A stretch of DNA of 64,000 nt. Origin: Myotis daubentonii. Taxonomy: Eukaryota; Chordata; Mammalia; Chiroptera; Vespertilionidae. The position numbers and the translations under genes are program-made. Where the stretch lies: contig NC_081861.1 in NCBI RefSeq assembly GCF_963259705.1, positions 107,476,102 to 107,540,101 on the forward strand, read 5' to 3'. Below the pieces are notes generated by a model. It saw nothing but the letters and a program-made list of their open reading frames with translations. It searched no databases and was not told where the DNA came from. Below, in pieces: positions 10,905-23,434 of the stretch (position 1 is the stretch's first letter; every line of letters begins with the position of its first letter).

Positions 10905-11840
10905 GGAGCAGCAGCTGTGTAAGCAGCCCACTCCTCCATCCGAGGAGCAGCAACCACGCAAGCAGCCCGACCTGTCCAAGGAGCAGAAGCCGCATGAGCA
11001 GTCTGCGTACATCTGAGGAGTGGCAGCTCTGCGCAGTGCTCCCCCATCTGAGATGCAGCAACTGAGCACAGCCTGCACCCTGCACCAGTCCGAGGAGCAG
11101 CAGCTGTGCAAGCATCTTGCCCTCATCCAAGCAGCAGCAGCCACATGAGCAGCCTTCCCAATCCAAGGAGCAGCAGTTCTGCGAGCAGCCCGTCCCCATT
11201 TGAGGAGCAGCAGCAGCCCACCCTGGTCCGAGGAGCAGCAGCCACACAAGCAGACCACCCACATCCAATGAGTGGCAGCCTTGCACAGAACACACCAGTC
11301 CGAGGAGCAGAGCCATGCACAGCCTGCACCTGTCCAATGAGCAGCAGCAGCCGGGTGAGTGACCCTTCTCGATCCGAGGAAGAGCAGCCAAGCATGCAGC
11401 TCACTCCCATCTGAAGAGCAGCAGCTGCTCAAGCAGCCCACCCCGGTCCGAGGAGCAGCAGCCTTGCAATCAACCTGTGCATGTCCAAGGAGCAGTAGCC
11501 CCACAAGCAGCCCACCACGTCAGAGGAACAACAGTAGCGTGCAGCCATCCCCCATCCAAGGAAGAGCAGCCACATGAGCAGTCCACCCCAGTTCAAAAAG
11601 TAGCAGCTGTGTGGGTAGCCTGCCCCCATCCAAGGAACAGCAGCCTCGTGAAGAACACTCCCTCTGTCTGAGGAACAGCAGCTGTGTGAGAAGTCTCCCC
11701 CCACAAGTCAGAGGAGCCACCTTGGCTGTGAACAGCACCCACCAGAGGAGCTGCTGCCAACTGAGGAGCAGCTGCTACCACAACCGCCGGAGGAGCAACC
11801 GCAGCCCGAGGAGCCACTGCCACCCAAGGAGCAGCCCCTG
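10905..11840. repeat. GC-rich minisatellite in L1 5' UTR, ~28 units of 18-42 bp
   Basis: Units start with AGGAGCAGCAGC (or close variants) and end with CCATCCG/CCATCCAA/GGTCCG; most are 35-38 bp. The last five units (from ~11745) are shorter. The array lies entirely upstream of ORF1 in the L1 5' UTR, where mouse L1 carries promoter monomers. Long open frames occur on both strands because units lack stops; they are not genes. Confidence 0.9.
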
Positions 11841-11877
11841 AATGACTCAACATCTAGATCTGTCAGTGAGATCAAAC

Positions 11878-12769
11878 ATGGGTAGACAAAGAAACAAACC
11901 CCCAAAGGAAAGAAAAGCAGGACTCGTCAGAAAAGTAGCTAAGTGAAACAGAGGCATGCATCATTTCAGAAAAAGAATTCAAAATAAGGATCTTAGAGTG
12001 CATAAAGTAGATGGAGGAAAAAATCAACAACTTCTGCAAGAATCAAGAAGAAATGGATGAAAAAATCAATAACTGATGTAATAATCAAGAAGAAATGAAG
12101 AGTGATATAGCTGAAATAAACAAAATGGAAAGTTTCAACAGTAGACTAGGAGAAGCGGAGGACCGAATTAGCAAAATAAAAGACAGGGAAGCAAAACAAA
12201 CCCAAACTGAATTTCAATTGGAGAAAAAAATTAAAAGACAGGAGGAGAGTCTAAGAGAGCTACGGGACACCATGAAACGAAGCAATGTACGAATAATAGG
12301 GGTGTCAGAACAACAGGAAGAGGAACAAGGGTTAGAAAACCTATTTGAGGAAATAATGTCAGAAAACTTCCCTGAGGTGGGGAAGAAAAACGTCACACAA
12401 GCACAGAGAGTCCCAAACAAGGTGAACCCGAAAAGACCCACACCAAGACACATCATAATTACCATGGCAAATGTTCAGGACAAACCAAGAATCTTAAAGG
12501 CTGCAAGAGAGAGATGGAAAGTTACATACAAGGGATCTCCCATTACATTATCAAATGATTTCTCAACAGAAACACATCAGGCAAGAAAATAATGGAAGGA
12601 AATTTACAAAGTGATGCAAAGCAAAGGACTGAATCCAAGAATATTCTATCCAGCAAGGCTATCATTCAAAATTGAAGGGGAAATAAGAAGCTTCAGAGAC
12701 AAAAAATGGCTAAGGGAGTTTATCACCACCAAGCCAGCAATGCAAGAAATGCTAAAGGGACTGGTGTAA
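11878..12769 (+). pseudogene. L1 ORF1p (RNA-binding chaperone), broken
   Basis: Starts ATGGGTAGACAAAGAAACAA (MGRQRNK). A TGA stops it after 22 codons, and the frame has shifted by the time the long segment at 12095 begins. From 12095 one frame runs to the normal terminus (…MQEMLKGLV, stop 12767-12769), interrupted only by a TAA at 12590-12592. Coiled coil (SRLGEAEDRISKIKDREAKQ) is followed by the RRM/CTD region with NVRIIGVSE, VPNKVNPKRPTPRHIII and a terminal FITTKPAMQEM. L1 ORF1p forms trimers that coat L1 RNA. Confidence 0.93.
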
Positions 12770-12813
12770 AAAGAAGAAATAAAAAGTTAAGAAAACAAGC
12801 ACAAAAAATAGAA

Positions 12814-15800
12814 ATGGCTACAAACAAGTACCTATCAATAATAACTTTAAACATAAATGGAGTAAATTCTCCAATAAAAAGACATAGAGTGGCAGAATGC
12901 ATAAAGAAACATGACCCATATATTTGCTGTCTACAAGAGACCCACCTCATAATAAGGGACTCACATAGACTGAAAGTGAAGGGATGGGAAAATATCTTCC
13001 AGGCAAATGAAAATAAGAAAAAAGCTGGGGTAGCAATACTTACATCAGACAAAATAGACCTCAAAGTGAAGGCCATAACAAGAGATACAGAAGGCCACTT
13101 CATAATAATAAAGAGATTGATACAACAAGAGGATATAACCCTGAGAAACATATATGCACCCAATGCAGGAGCACTCAAATACATAAAAAAGAAACTCCTG
13201 GACGATATCAAGGGAGAGATTGACAACAATATAATCATAGTAGGGGACTTTAATACACCACTGACATCCTCTAGACAAAAATCAACAAAGAAACAGCAAT
13301 CCTAAATGACTTACTAGATCAGATGGAATTAATAGACATCTTCTGAATATTTCACCCCAAAGCCATGGAATATACGGTCTTCTCAAGTGCACATGGGACA
13401 TTTTCAAAAATAGACCATATATTGGGTCACAAGCAAAGTCTCCCCAAGTTCAAGAAGATTCAGATCATACCAAGCATCTTCGCAGACCACAATGGCATAA
13501 TATTAGAAATAAACCACAATAAAAACAACCCCAAACACTCAAACACTTGGAAGCTGAACAGCATGTTATTAAATATTTATTGGGTTACCATTGAGATGAA
13601 AGAAAAATTAAAAACATCCTGGAAACTAATGACAATGAAAACACAACAATCCAAAACCTATGGGACACAATGAAAGCAGTTCTGAGAGGGAAGCTTATAG
13701 CTCTAAAATGGTAGTAAATCATCTTATTCTACAACTCAAAGAATTAGAAAGAGAGCAATAAGAAAAGCCCAGAGTGAGCAGAAAGGAGGTAATAAAGATT
13801 AGAGCAGAAATAAATGACATAGAGACCAAAAATACAATACATAAAATCAGTGAAACCAATAGCTGGTACTTTGAAAGTATAAAAAAGATTGATGAACCTC
13901 TAGCCAGGCTCACCAAGAAGCAAAGAGAGAGGACCCAAATAAACAAAATCAGAGATGATAGAGGCAAAATAACAACAGACCTCACAGAAATACAAATGAT
14001 TGTTAAAAAATACTATGAACAACTCTACTCCAACAAACTAGACAACCTGGAGGAAATGAACATATTCCTAGAAAAATACAACATTCCAAAACTCAATCAG
14101 AAAGAATCTAAAAATCTCAATAGGCCAATAACTATGGAAGAAATTGAAGCAGTCATCAAAAAGCTTCCAGCAAACAAAAGCCCAGGGCCAGACGGCTTCA
14201 CAGGGGAGTTTTACCAAACATTCAAGGAAGAATGAAAACCTATCCTCCTCAGACTACTACAAAAAATTCAAGAGGAAGGAACACTTCCAAGCTCATTCTA
14301 TGAAGCCAGCATCACCCTAGTACCAAAACGAGATAAAGACAACACAATGAAAGAGAATTACAGGCAAATATCCCTCATGAACATAGATGCCAAAATCTTA
14401 GCAAATAGGATCCAGCAGTACATCAGAAAGATCATACACCATGACCAAGTAGGATTTATCCCAGAGGTACAAGGATGGTACAGTATCCGCAAATCAATAA
14501 ACGTGATACATCACATAAACAAATTGAAAGAAAAAAATCACATAGTCATATCAGTTGATGCAGAAAAAGCATTTGACAAAATTCAACACCCATTTTTGAT
14601 AAAAACTCTCAGCAAGGTGGGAATAGAAGGATCATACCTCAACATAATAAAAGCCATATATGACAAACCCACAGCCAACATCATACTCAATGGGAAAAAA
14701 CTAAAACCATTTCCCTTAAGAACAGAAACAGGACAGGGATGCCCACTCTCACCACTCCTATTCGACATAGTACTGGAAGTGCTAGCCATTGCAATCAGAC
14801 AAGAAGAAGAAATAAAAGACAGTCAAATTGGAAAAGAATTAAAACTGTCCTTATTCGCAGATTACATGATACTATACATAGAAAACCTCAAAGACTCAAT
14901 AAAAAATAACTAATAACTAATAGGCCTAATAAATGAATTCAGTAATATAGCCGGGTACAAAGTTAACATCCAGAAATCTATGGCCTTTTTATACCCAATA
15001 ATGAACTCACAGACAGCGAAATTTTAAAAAAATCCCATTTTCCGTTCCACCAAAAAAATTAAGATACCTAGGAATAAACTTAACTAAGGAGAAAAAAGAC
15101 CTGTACTCGGAAAACTAGAGGACATTGAAAAAGGAGATAGAGGAAGACATAAACAAATGGAAGAACATACCATGTCCATTGATTGGTAGAAGCAACATCA
15201 TTAAAATCTCCATACTACCCAAAGCAATCTACAGATTCAATGCAATTCCCATAAAAATACCAATGGCATATTTCAAATATCTAGAACAAACTCTCCAAAC
15301 ATTAACCTGGAAAGAAAAAAGACCCTGAATAGCCACAGCAATATTAAGAAAGAAGAACAAATTTGGAAGATATAAAGCTATATTACCAAGCCACTGTTCT
15401 CAAAATTGTCTGATACTGGCACAAGAACAGACTTATAGACCAATGAAACAGAACAGAGAACTCAGAAATTGACCCAAGCCATTAAGCTCAATTAAAATTT
15501 GACAAAGGAGGCAAGAGCATACAATGGAGTCAAGACAGTCTCTTAAATAAATGGTGCTGGGAAATTTGGTCAGATACATGCAAAAGAATGAAACTGGATC
15601 ACCAACCTACACCATACTCAAAAACAAACTCAAAATGGCTAAAGGACTTAAATGTAAGATTGGAAACCATAAAAATCTTACAATACTCCATAGGCAGCAA
15701 AATAGCAGACATATCTCATAGCAATATCTTTACAGACACAGCTCCTAGGGTAATGGAGACTATGGAGAAAATAAACAAATGGGACTACATAAAAATAAAA

Positions 15801-16638
15801 AGCTTCTGCACAGCAAAAGAAACCATCAACAAAACAAGAAAGCCTACTGCATGGGAGAACATATTTGCCAATGCTATTTCAGATAAGGGTTTAACCTCCA
15901 AAATTTACAGAGGACTCATACAATTTAATAAAAGGAAGATAAATGATCCAATCAAAAAATGAGCAAAGGACCTAAATAGACACTTTTTTGAAAGAGGACA
16001 TATAGAAGGCCAAGAGACATATGAAATCATGCTCAAAGTCACTAATTATCTTAGAGATGCAAATCAAAAGAACAATGAAGTACCATCTCACACCTGTCCG
16101 AATGGCTATCATCAGTAAATCAACAAACGTGCTGGTGAGGATGTGGAGAAAAGGAACCCTCAGGAACTGCTGGTGGTAATGCAGACTGGTGCAGCCACTG
16201 TGAAGAACAGTATGGAGTTTCCTCAAAAAACTAAAAATGGAACTCCCATTTGACTCAGTAATCCCACTTCTAAGACTATAACCCAAGAAACCAGAAACAC
16301 CAATCAGAAAGGATATATGCACTCCTATGTTCATAGCAGCACAATTTACAATAGCTAAGGTTTGGAAACAGCCTAAGTACCCATCAGCAGATGAGTGGAT
16401 TAAAAAGCCATTGTACATCTACACAATGGAATACTACACTTCTGTAAAAAAGAAGGAACTTTTACCATTTGCAACAGCATGGATAGAACTGGAGAGCATT
16501 ATGCTAACTGAAATAAGCCAGTTAGAGAAAGATAAATATCACATGATCTCACTCATATTGGGATATAATGATCAACATATTTTGATGAACAAAAATAGAT
16601 CCAGAGACAAATGGCAGGGATGGTGGGGTGGGGGTTAG
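12814..16638 (+). pseudogene. L1 ORF2p (endonuclease/reverse transcriptase), broken
   Basis: Starts ATGGCTACAAACAAG (MATNKYLSIITLNINGVNSP), the usual L1 ORF2 start. The AP-type endonuclease is intact to ~13300 with LQETHL and VGDFNTPLTS, then is lost to stops and frameshifts. RT pieces follow: [13 protein letters not shown] (~14180), the fingers/palm at 14347-14913 with [19 protein letters not shown], and the catalytic box as FADY rather than FADD (14854-14865). The C-terminal part runs in fragments (15125-15328, 15588-15962, 16327-16638). At least six disruptions make it non-functional. Confidence 0.93.
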
Positions 16639-16793
16639 AGAGCAACCAAGGGACTTGTATGCATATATATTAGCATAACCAATGGACACAGACACTGGGG
16701 AAGTGGGGGCTTGCCTGGGGTGGGAATGGCTGAGGGCGAGGTCAATCCGGGAAAAAAGAGACATATGTAAAACATTAGACAATAAAAAAAGGT

Positions 16794-17915
16794 ATTTGAT
16801 TAACCTCTTCCCACCCACCAACCCATCCCCACCTTCCCTCTATGATTCATCGGTCTGTTGTATGCTTCTATGTCTCTGGATCTATTTTGTTTTTTAGTTT
16901 ATTTTGTTCATTAGATTCCAAATATGAGTATGGTCATGTGATACTTGTCTTTCAATGACTAGGTTATTTATTTTGCTTAACATAATACTCTCTAGATCCC
17001 ACCATACTGTCTTAAAGGGTAAGAGATCCTTCTTTTTACTTCTGCATAGTATTTCCCGGTGTAAATGTACCACAGCTTTCACATCCACTCAGGCACTTAG
17101 GTTGTTTCCAGACTTTAGCTATTATAAATTGTTCTTCTATGAACATAAGGGTGTAAACTTTATTTCTCTTTGGTGTTTCTGGTTTATTAGGATATATTCT
17201 GAAAAGTAGGATCACTGAGACAAATGGCAGTTCCATTTTTAATTTTTTTGAGGAAAACCCACACTGTTTTCTATAGTGGCTGCATCAGTCAACATGCCCA
17301 CCAGCAGTGTACTAGGGTTCCCTTTTCTCCACATCCTCACCAGCACTTGTGGTTTATTGATTTCTTGATAGTAGCCATTCTAACAGGTATGAGGTGATGG
17401 GTACTTCATTGTTGTTTTAATTTGCATCTCTTAGATGATTAGTGACTTTGAGCACTTTTTCCTATGTCTCTTGGCCATCTGTAGGAACACTTTGGAGAAC
17501 TCTCTATTTAGGTCATTTGCCCATTTTCACTTTGGATTATTTGTCTTCCTTTTGTTAGATTGTATGAATTCTTTATATAGTTTATATATTAACCATTTAT
17601 CAAATGAATCATTGGCATGTTCTCCCATATAGTGATTTCCCTTTTCATTGTGTTGATGGTTTTTTTGCTGTGCAGAAACTTTTCATTTTTATGTACTCCT
17701 GGTTATAGATGTATTGGCAAATATATTTCAAAGAGAGATGTCTGAGATTTTTCTACCTATGGTTCCTTCTAGGATTTTTAGGGTTTCCTGACTTACATTT
17801 AAATCTTTTATCCATGTTGAGTTTATTCTTTTGTATGGTGTAAGTTAGTGGTCTAGTTTCATTTTTTGCATGTATCTGTCCAATTTTCCCAGCACCATTT
17901 ATTTTATTTTATTTT
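16794..17915 (-). mobile_element. L1 3' part, minus strand
   Basis: Antisense L1: 3' UTR text (CTCTTCCCACCCACCAACCC), then the end of ORF2 read backwards through the segment homologous to 19200-20310. The terminal poly(A) side is missing because it joins the plus-strand L1 tail directly. The 5' side stops at ~17905 (AGCACCATTTATTTTA), just before the target duplication of a SINE. Confidence 0.88.
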
Positions 17916-17936
17916 AAAACCAAACCTTTTTATTTT

Positions 17937-18124
17937 TTTTCTTTTCTTCCAAATATATTTCATTGATTTTTCACAGAGAGGAAGGGAGAGAGACAGAGAG
18001 TCAGAAACATCGATGAGAGAGAAACATCGATCAGCCACCTACATGCCCTTGACCGGAATCGAACCTGGGACCCCTCAGTCCACAGGCCGACGCTCCATCC
18101 ACTGAGCCAAACCAGCTTTGGCAT
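17937..18124 (-). mobile_element. VES-type SINE with 21-bp target duplication
   Basis: Minus-strand tRNA-derived SINE: box-A and box-B equivalents in 18040-18120 (ACTGAGCCAAACCAGC and GGAATCGAACCTGGGACC on the plus strand), then a GA/CT tail and AT-rich end. Flanked by the direct repeat AAAACCAAACCTTTTTATTT at 17916-17936 and 18125-18145. The long perfect duplication fits L1-driven insertion that is not very old. Confidence 0.93.
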
Positions 18125-18145
18125 AAAACCAAACCTTTTTATTTT

Positions 18146-18825
18146 ATTATGCAAAAAATAAAACAAAAGGAAACCAGTTGAAATTTCTCACAAATCACAA
18201 TTGGTTACATTTTCCCATATTATGTGAAGGAACTCTGTAGCCTGCTTAAGGAAATATTTGTCTTTCAGATTCAGGATCTTATTTCATGGCTAGAAATGTT
18301 GCTAAAGTAAAGTATAGTTAGAAGTCCATGCCTTAGATGTGGTTAAACACACAATAGATTATAGTTCTAGGAAGTGATATTTTAACAAAATGGGGCTTTG
18401 ATTATTGAGAATTTGGTTACTTCTACTCCTTAAGAATTCTGTTAGTTTAATATTTCTACTTTAAAATACATGTATTTTATATATATCTATAGTTTATCAT
18501 ATATTTATTTATTGACAAAAACAAATTATTTTTCCTTTTCCAGCTGTCTATTTGTAGCCAGTGAGAAAACAGGATGTGTTGATGATTCTTAGTTACTGTT
18601 CCAATTTTAATCTGCCTGTTGCTGAAAGATTTGGGAGTTGATGGCAAATACGTAGTAAGCAGTTACTATGTATTTCACATGGTGATTATGATGAGTGTGT
18701 AAAAATAGGAGCCCATGGAGGAATCCACTGACTTCTGCTGACAAAGATGTTTTGAAGTTCAGCTGCTCTGAAAGACCCTGGAATCATAAACAATATTAGA
18801 GTTCTACACATTTCTATTCTTTATT
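18146..18825. other. Unassigned single-copy-like sequence
   Basis: About 680 bp of AT-rich DNA between a SINE and an L1 3' end. No repeat motif, RNA gene or coding signal recognised. Confidence 0.6.
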
Positions 18826-19906
18826 TCTTTTTTATATAAATCTTTATTGTTGAATGTATTACATATGTCCCTTTTTTCCTCCATTGCCCCCTCCAACCCC
18901 CTGCCCCCTGCAAGCCTTCACCACCATAATGTCTGTGGGTTATGTATATAGGCATATGAGTTCAATGGTTGATCTCTTCCCACCCTTCCACCCTCCCCTG
19001 CCTTCCCTCTGAGGTTTGACACTCTGTTCAATGTTTCTATCACTCTGGGTCTATTTTTGTTTATCAGTTGTTCATTAGATTCCACATATGAGCGAGATCA
19101 TATGATACTTATCTTTCTCTGACTGGCTTATTTCACTTGGAATAATGCTCTCTAGGTCCATAGGTGCTGCTACAATTGGTAAGAATTCCTTCCTTTTTAT
19201 AGCAGCATAGTATTCCATTGTGTAGATGTGCCACAGTTCTTTAATCCAGTCATCTGCTAATGGGCACTTAAGCTGTTTCTAAATCTTAGCTATTGTAAAT
19301 TGTGCTGCTATAAACATAGAAGTGCATTATAGTCTTTCTGATGGGTGTTTCTGAGTTCTTGGAATATATTCCTAGAAGTGGGATCATTGGGCCAAATGGT
19401 AGTTCCATTTTTAATTGTTTTAGGAAATTCCATACTATTTTCCACAGAAGATGCACTAGTTTTCATTCCCATCAGCAGTATATGAGGTTTCCCTTTTCTC
19501 CACATGCTTGCCAACACTTGGTTGTTGATTTGTTGATGGTAGCCATTCTAACAGGTGTGAGGTGATACCTCATTGTCATTTTGACTTGCATCTCTCAGAT
19601 GATCAGTGACTTTGAGCACTTTTTCATATGCCATTTGGCCTTCTGTATGTCCATTTTGGAGAAGTGTCTATTTAGGAACTTTGCCCATTTTTAATTGGAT
19701 TGTTTATCTTCATTTTGTTAAGTTGTATGAGTTCCTTGTAGATTTTGGAGGTTAACCCCTAATCAGATGTATCATTACCAAATATGGTCTCCCATGGGAT
19801 GGGCACTCTTGTTATTTTATTGATGGTTTCTTTTTTTGTGCAGGAAGTTTTTATTTTGATGTAGTCCCATTTGTTTATTTCCTCCTTAGTTTCCTTTGCC
19901 TTAGGA

Positions 19907-20116
19907 CAGTGGTCAGCAAACTGCGGCTCGCGAGCCACATGCGGCTCTTTGGCCCCTTGAGTATGGTTCTTCCACAAAATACCACTGCAGACGCGCATGT
20001 ACAGTGCGATTGAAACTTTGTGGCCCATGCGCAGAAGTTGGTATTTTGTGGAAGAGCCACACTCAAGGGAACAAAGAGCCACATGTGGCTCGCGAGCCGC
20101 AGTTTGCCAACCACTG
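19907..20116. mobile_element. hAT-type MITE, 210 bp, 8-bp target duplication
   Basis: Ends are CAGTGGTCAGCAAACTGCGG on the left and, complemented, CAGTGGTTGGCAAACTGCGG on the right. The inverted repeat extends for about 75 bp per side, so the element is nearly one long hairpin with a ~55-bp centre. Flanked by CCTTAGGA at 19899-19906 and 20117-20124, the 8-bp duplication expected for hAT transposases. It interrupts the minus L1 at a point where the L1 text resumes cleanly. It encodes nothing and belongs to a vesper-bat nhAT-type family. Confidence 0.92.
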
Positions 20117-23100
20117 CCTTAGGAGATGTATCATTAAACATATTGCTATGAGAAATGTCTGAGATTTTGCTGCCAATGGTTTCTTCTAGGATTTTTATGG
20201 TTTCACATCTTAAATTTATGTCTTTTATTCATTTTTAGTTTATTTTTGTATATGGTGTAAGTACATGGTCTAATTTCATTATTTTTGCATGTATCTGTCC
20301 AATTTTCCCAACACCATTTATTGAAGAGACTGTCTTTGCTCAATTGTATGCTCTTGCCTCCTTTCTCAAATATTAATTGAGCATAACGACTTGTGTTAAT
20401 TTCTGGGTTCTCTGTTCTATTCCATTGGTCTATATGCCTATTCTTGTGCCAGTACCAGACAGATTTGAGAACAGTGGCTTTGTAATATAACTTGAAATCT
20501 GGTATTCTGATTCCTCCAATTTTGTTTTTCTTTCTCAAGTTTGCTGTAGCTATTTGGTCTCTTTTTCCATTCCATATAAATTTTTGGAGTGTTTGTTCTA
20601 GCTCTATGAAATATGTTGTTGGTATTTTAATAGGGATTGCATTAAGTCTGTAGATTGCTTTTGGGTAATATGGACATTTTAATGATGTTGCTTCTACCAA
20701 TCCATGAACATGGCATATTCTTCCATTTGTGTATATCTTCCTCTATCTCTTTTTTCAATATCTTGTAGTGTTCCAAGTATAGGACTTTTCCCTCCTTGGT
20801 TAACTTTATTCTAAGTAGCTAAATTTTTTTGGTGCAATTTTAAATGGGGTTGGTTGTTTGGTTTCCTTTTATGAGAGTTCATTATTGGTGTATAAAAATG
20901 CCATAGATTTCTGGATATTAATTCTATACCCTGCTACATTGCCAAATTCATTAGTTAAATCTAGTAGTTTTATGATGGAGTCTATAGGGATTTCTATGTA
21001 CAAAAGCATGTCATCTGTGAATAGCGACAGTCTTACCTCCTCCTATCCAATTTGGATGCCTTTTATTTCTTCTTGTCTGATCTCAACAGCTAGCACCTCC
21101 AGTACTATGTTGAACAGGAGTGGTGAAAGTGGGCATCCCTGTCTTGTTCCTATGGGAAACGTTTTTAGCTTTTGTCCATTGAGCATAATGTTGGCTGTAG
21201 GTTTGTCATATAAGGCTTTTATTATCTTGAGGTATGATCCCACTATTCCAACTTTGTTGATAGCTTTTATCAAAATAGGTGTTGGATTTTGTCTAATGCT
21301 TTTTCTGCATCTATTGATATGATCACGTGGTTTTTATTTTTCAGTTTATCTATATGATTTATCACATATATTAATTTATGGATATCGTACAAACCTTGCA
21401 TTCCTGAAATAAATCCCACTTGGCACTGGTGTATGATCTTTCTAATGTTTTGTTTTGTTTTGGGATCGTATTTTCTAGAATATTGTAGAGAAATTTAGCA
21501 TCTATCTTCAACAAAGATATTGGCTTATAATTCTTTTTCTTTGTAGTGTCTTTATCTGGCTTTGGGATTAGGGCAATGCTGGCTCATAAAAAGAGCTTGG
21601 AAGTGTGACTTCTTTCTGAATATTTTGGAATAGTTTCAGGAGGATAGTTTTTAGCTTTTTTTGAAAGTTTGGTAAAACTCCCCTGTGAAGTCATCAGGAC
21701 CAGGGCTTTTGTTTGCTGGGAGTTTTTTTTATTACTGCTTTGATTTTATCAGTAGTTATCGGTCTATTCAGGTTTTCTGATTCCTCCTGACTGTGTTTTG
21801 GAGGACTGTATTTTTCTAGGAACAGGTTCAATTGGTCAGGGTTGTCCACTTTATTTCAGTAGAGTTGTTCATATAATTGTTTAATGATCCTTTGTGCCTC
21901 TCTGGGGTCAGTTGTTACTTCACCTGTTTTTTTCTGATTTTTTTTTTTAATTTGAGTCCTCTCTCTTTATTTTTTGGTGCATCTGGCAAGAGGTTAATCA
22001 ATCTTGTTTATCCTTTCAAAGATCCAGCTCTTGGTTGTATTGATCTTTTGTATTGTTTTTGTTTGTTTGTATTTTGGTCTCTATGTTATTTATTTATGCT
22101 CTGAGCTTTATTACTTCTTTCCTTCTACTTACTCTGGGCTTTTTTTGTTGCTCTCTAATTCTTTAAGTTGTCAGGTTAGATAACTTATTACCAGTTTTTC
22201 TTGTTTTTTGAGGTAGGCCTGTAGTGCTATGAACTTCCCTCTCAGGATTACTTTCACAGTATCCCATAGATTTTGGGTTGTTATGCTTTCATTGTCATTT
22301 GTTTCCAGGATGCTTTTTATTTGTTCTTTGATCTCTTTGTTTTAAAGCATGCTATTTAGCCTCCATGTATTTGATTGTTTATGATTGTTTTAATTGTAAT
22401 TGATTTCTCATTTCATGCCATTATTATCTGAGAAGATGCTTGATATGAATTCAAACTTCTTGAATTTGTAGAGACTTAGCCTATATCCTAACATGTGGTC
22501 TGTCTTTTAAAATGTTCCATGTATACATGAGAATAATGTATATTCCATAGCTTTGGGATGAAATGTTCTGAAGATGTCAATTAGTGCCATCTGATCTAGT
22601 GATTCATTTAGGATTGCTGTTTCTTTGATGACATTTTATCTTGAGGATTTATCCAGCAATGCTGATGGGGTATTAAAGTGTCCTACTAGGACTGTGTTGA
22701 TGTTGATCTCTCCCTTGATATCTTCCAGAAGACTTTTTATGTATTTGGTGCTCCTGTATTGAGTGCATATGTGTTTACCGGAGTTATATCCTCTTGTTGT
22801 ATCGATCCCTTTAGTATTATGAAGTGGCCTTCCTTATCTCTTCTTATGGCCTTCACTCTGAGGTCTATTTTGTCAGATATAAAAATTGCTACCCCAGCTT
22901 TTTTTTCTTTACATTTCCATTTGCCTGAAGAAATTTTTTCCATCCCTTGACTTTCAGTCTGTGTGAGCCCTTTTTTCTGAGGTGGGTCTCTTATAGATAG
23001 TATATATATAGATAGTATATATATGTGTCATGTTTTCTTATCCATTTAGCTACCCTATGTCTTTTGATTGGGGCATTTAATCCATTTCTGTTTAAGGTTA

Positions 23101-23183
23101 TTGTTGATAGGTACATGTTTGTTGCCAATTTCACTCTTTATGCCTGTGTTCCTATCTCCCTTTTTATTTCTTCAGCATTTCTT

Positions 23184-23408
23184 TCTTTTTCTAAATATAT
23201 TTCTTTATTGATTTCAGAGAGGAAGGAAGAGGGAGAGAGAGATAAAAACATCAATGATAAGAGAGAATCATTGACTGGCTGCCTCCTGCATGCCCCCTAC
23301 TGGAGGATTGAGCCCACAACCTGGTCATGTGCCCTTGGCTGGAACCGAACCTGGGACCCTTCAGTCCACAGGCCGATTCGCTATCCACTGAGCCAAGCAG
23401 GCTAGGGC
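23184..23408 (-). mobile_element. VES-type SINE with 16-bp target duplication
   Basis: Minus-strand SINE with tRNA-like head (plus strand ends CCACTGAGCCAAGCAGGC) and box-B equivalent GGAACCGAACCTGGGACC. The direct repeat TTCTTCAGCATTTCTT lies at 23168-23183 and 23409-23424. It is inserted between ORF1 and ORF2 of the host L1. Confidence 0.93.
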
Positions 23409-23434
23409 TTCTTCAGCATTTCTTGCATTGCTGA

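Larger units (their letters stand above)
10741..16793 (+). mobile_element. Full-length but inactivated L1 LINE
   Basis: A complete L1 layout in about 6.05 kb: 5' start GGAGGGAGACAAGATGGCGG at 10743, repeat-rich 5' UTR, ORF1 at 11878-12769, short spacer, ORF2 at 12814-16638, and a G-rich 3' UTR ending AATAAAAAAAGG at ~16782-16793. Both ORFs carry stops and frameshifts, so it cannot move by itself. Target duplications were not recognised; the 3' flank is another L1 in inverse orientation. Confidence 0.93.

Noticed and set aside
10674..11504. 276-codon open frame (minus), cysteine/leucine-rich
   Set aside because: Antisense of the stop-free GC-rich minisatellite in an L1 5' UTR; overlapping frames of similar length exist on both strands.
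12723..13238. 171-codon open frame antisense to L1 ORF2
   Set aside because: Shadow of the endonuclease coding sequence; codons mirror the ORF2 frame, which has a clear start and motifs.
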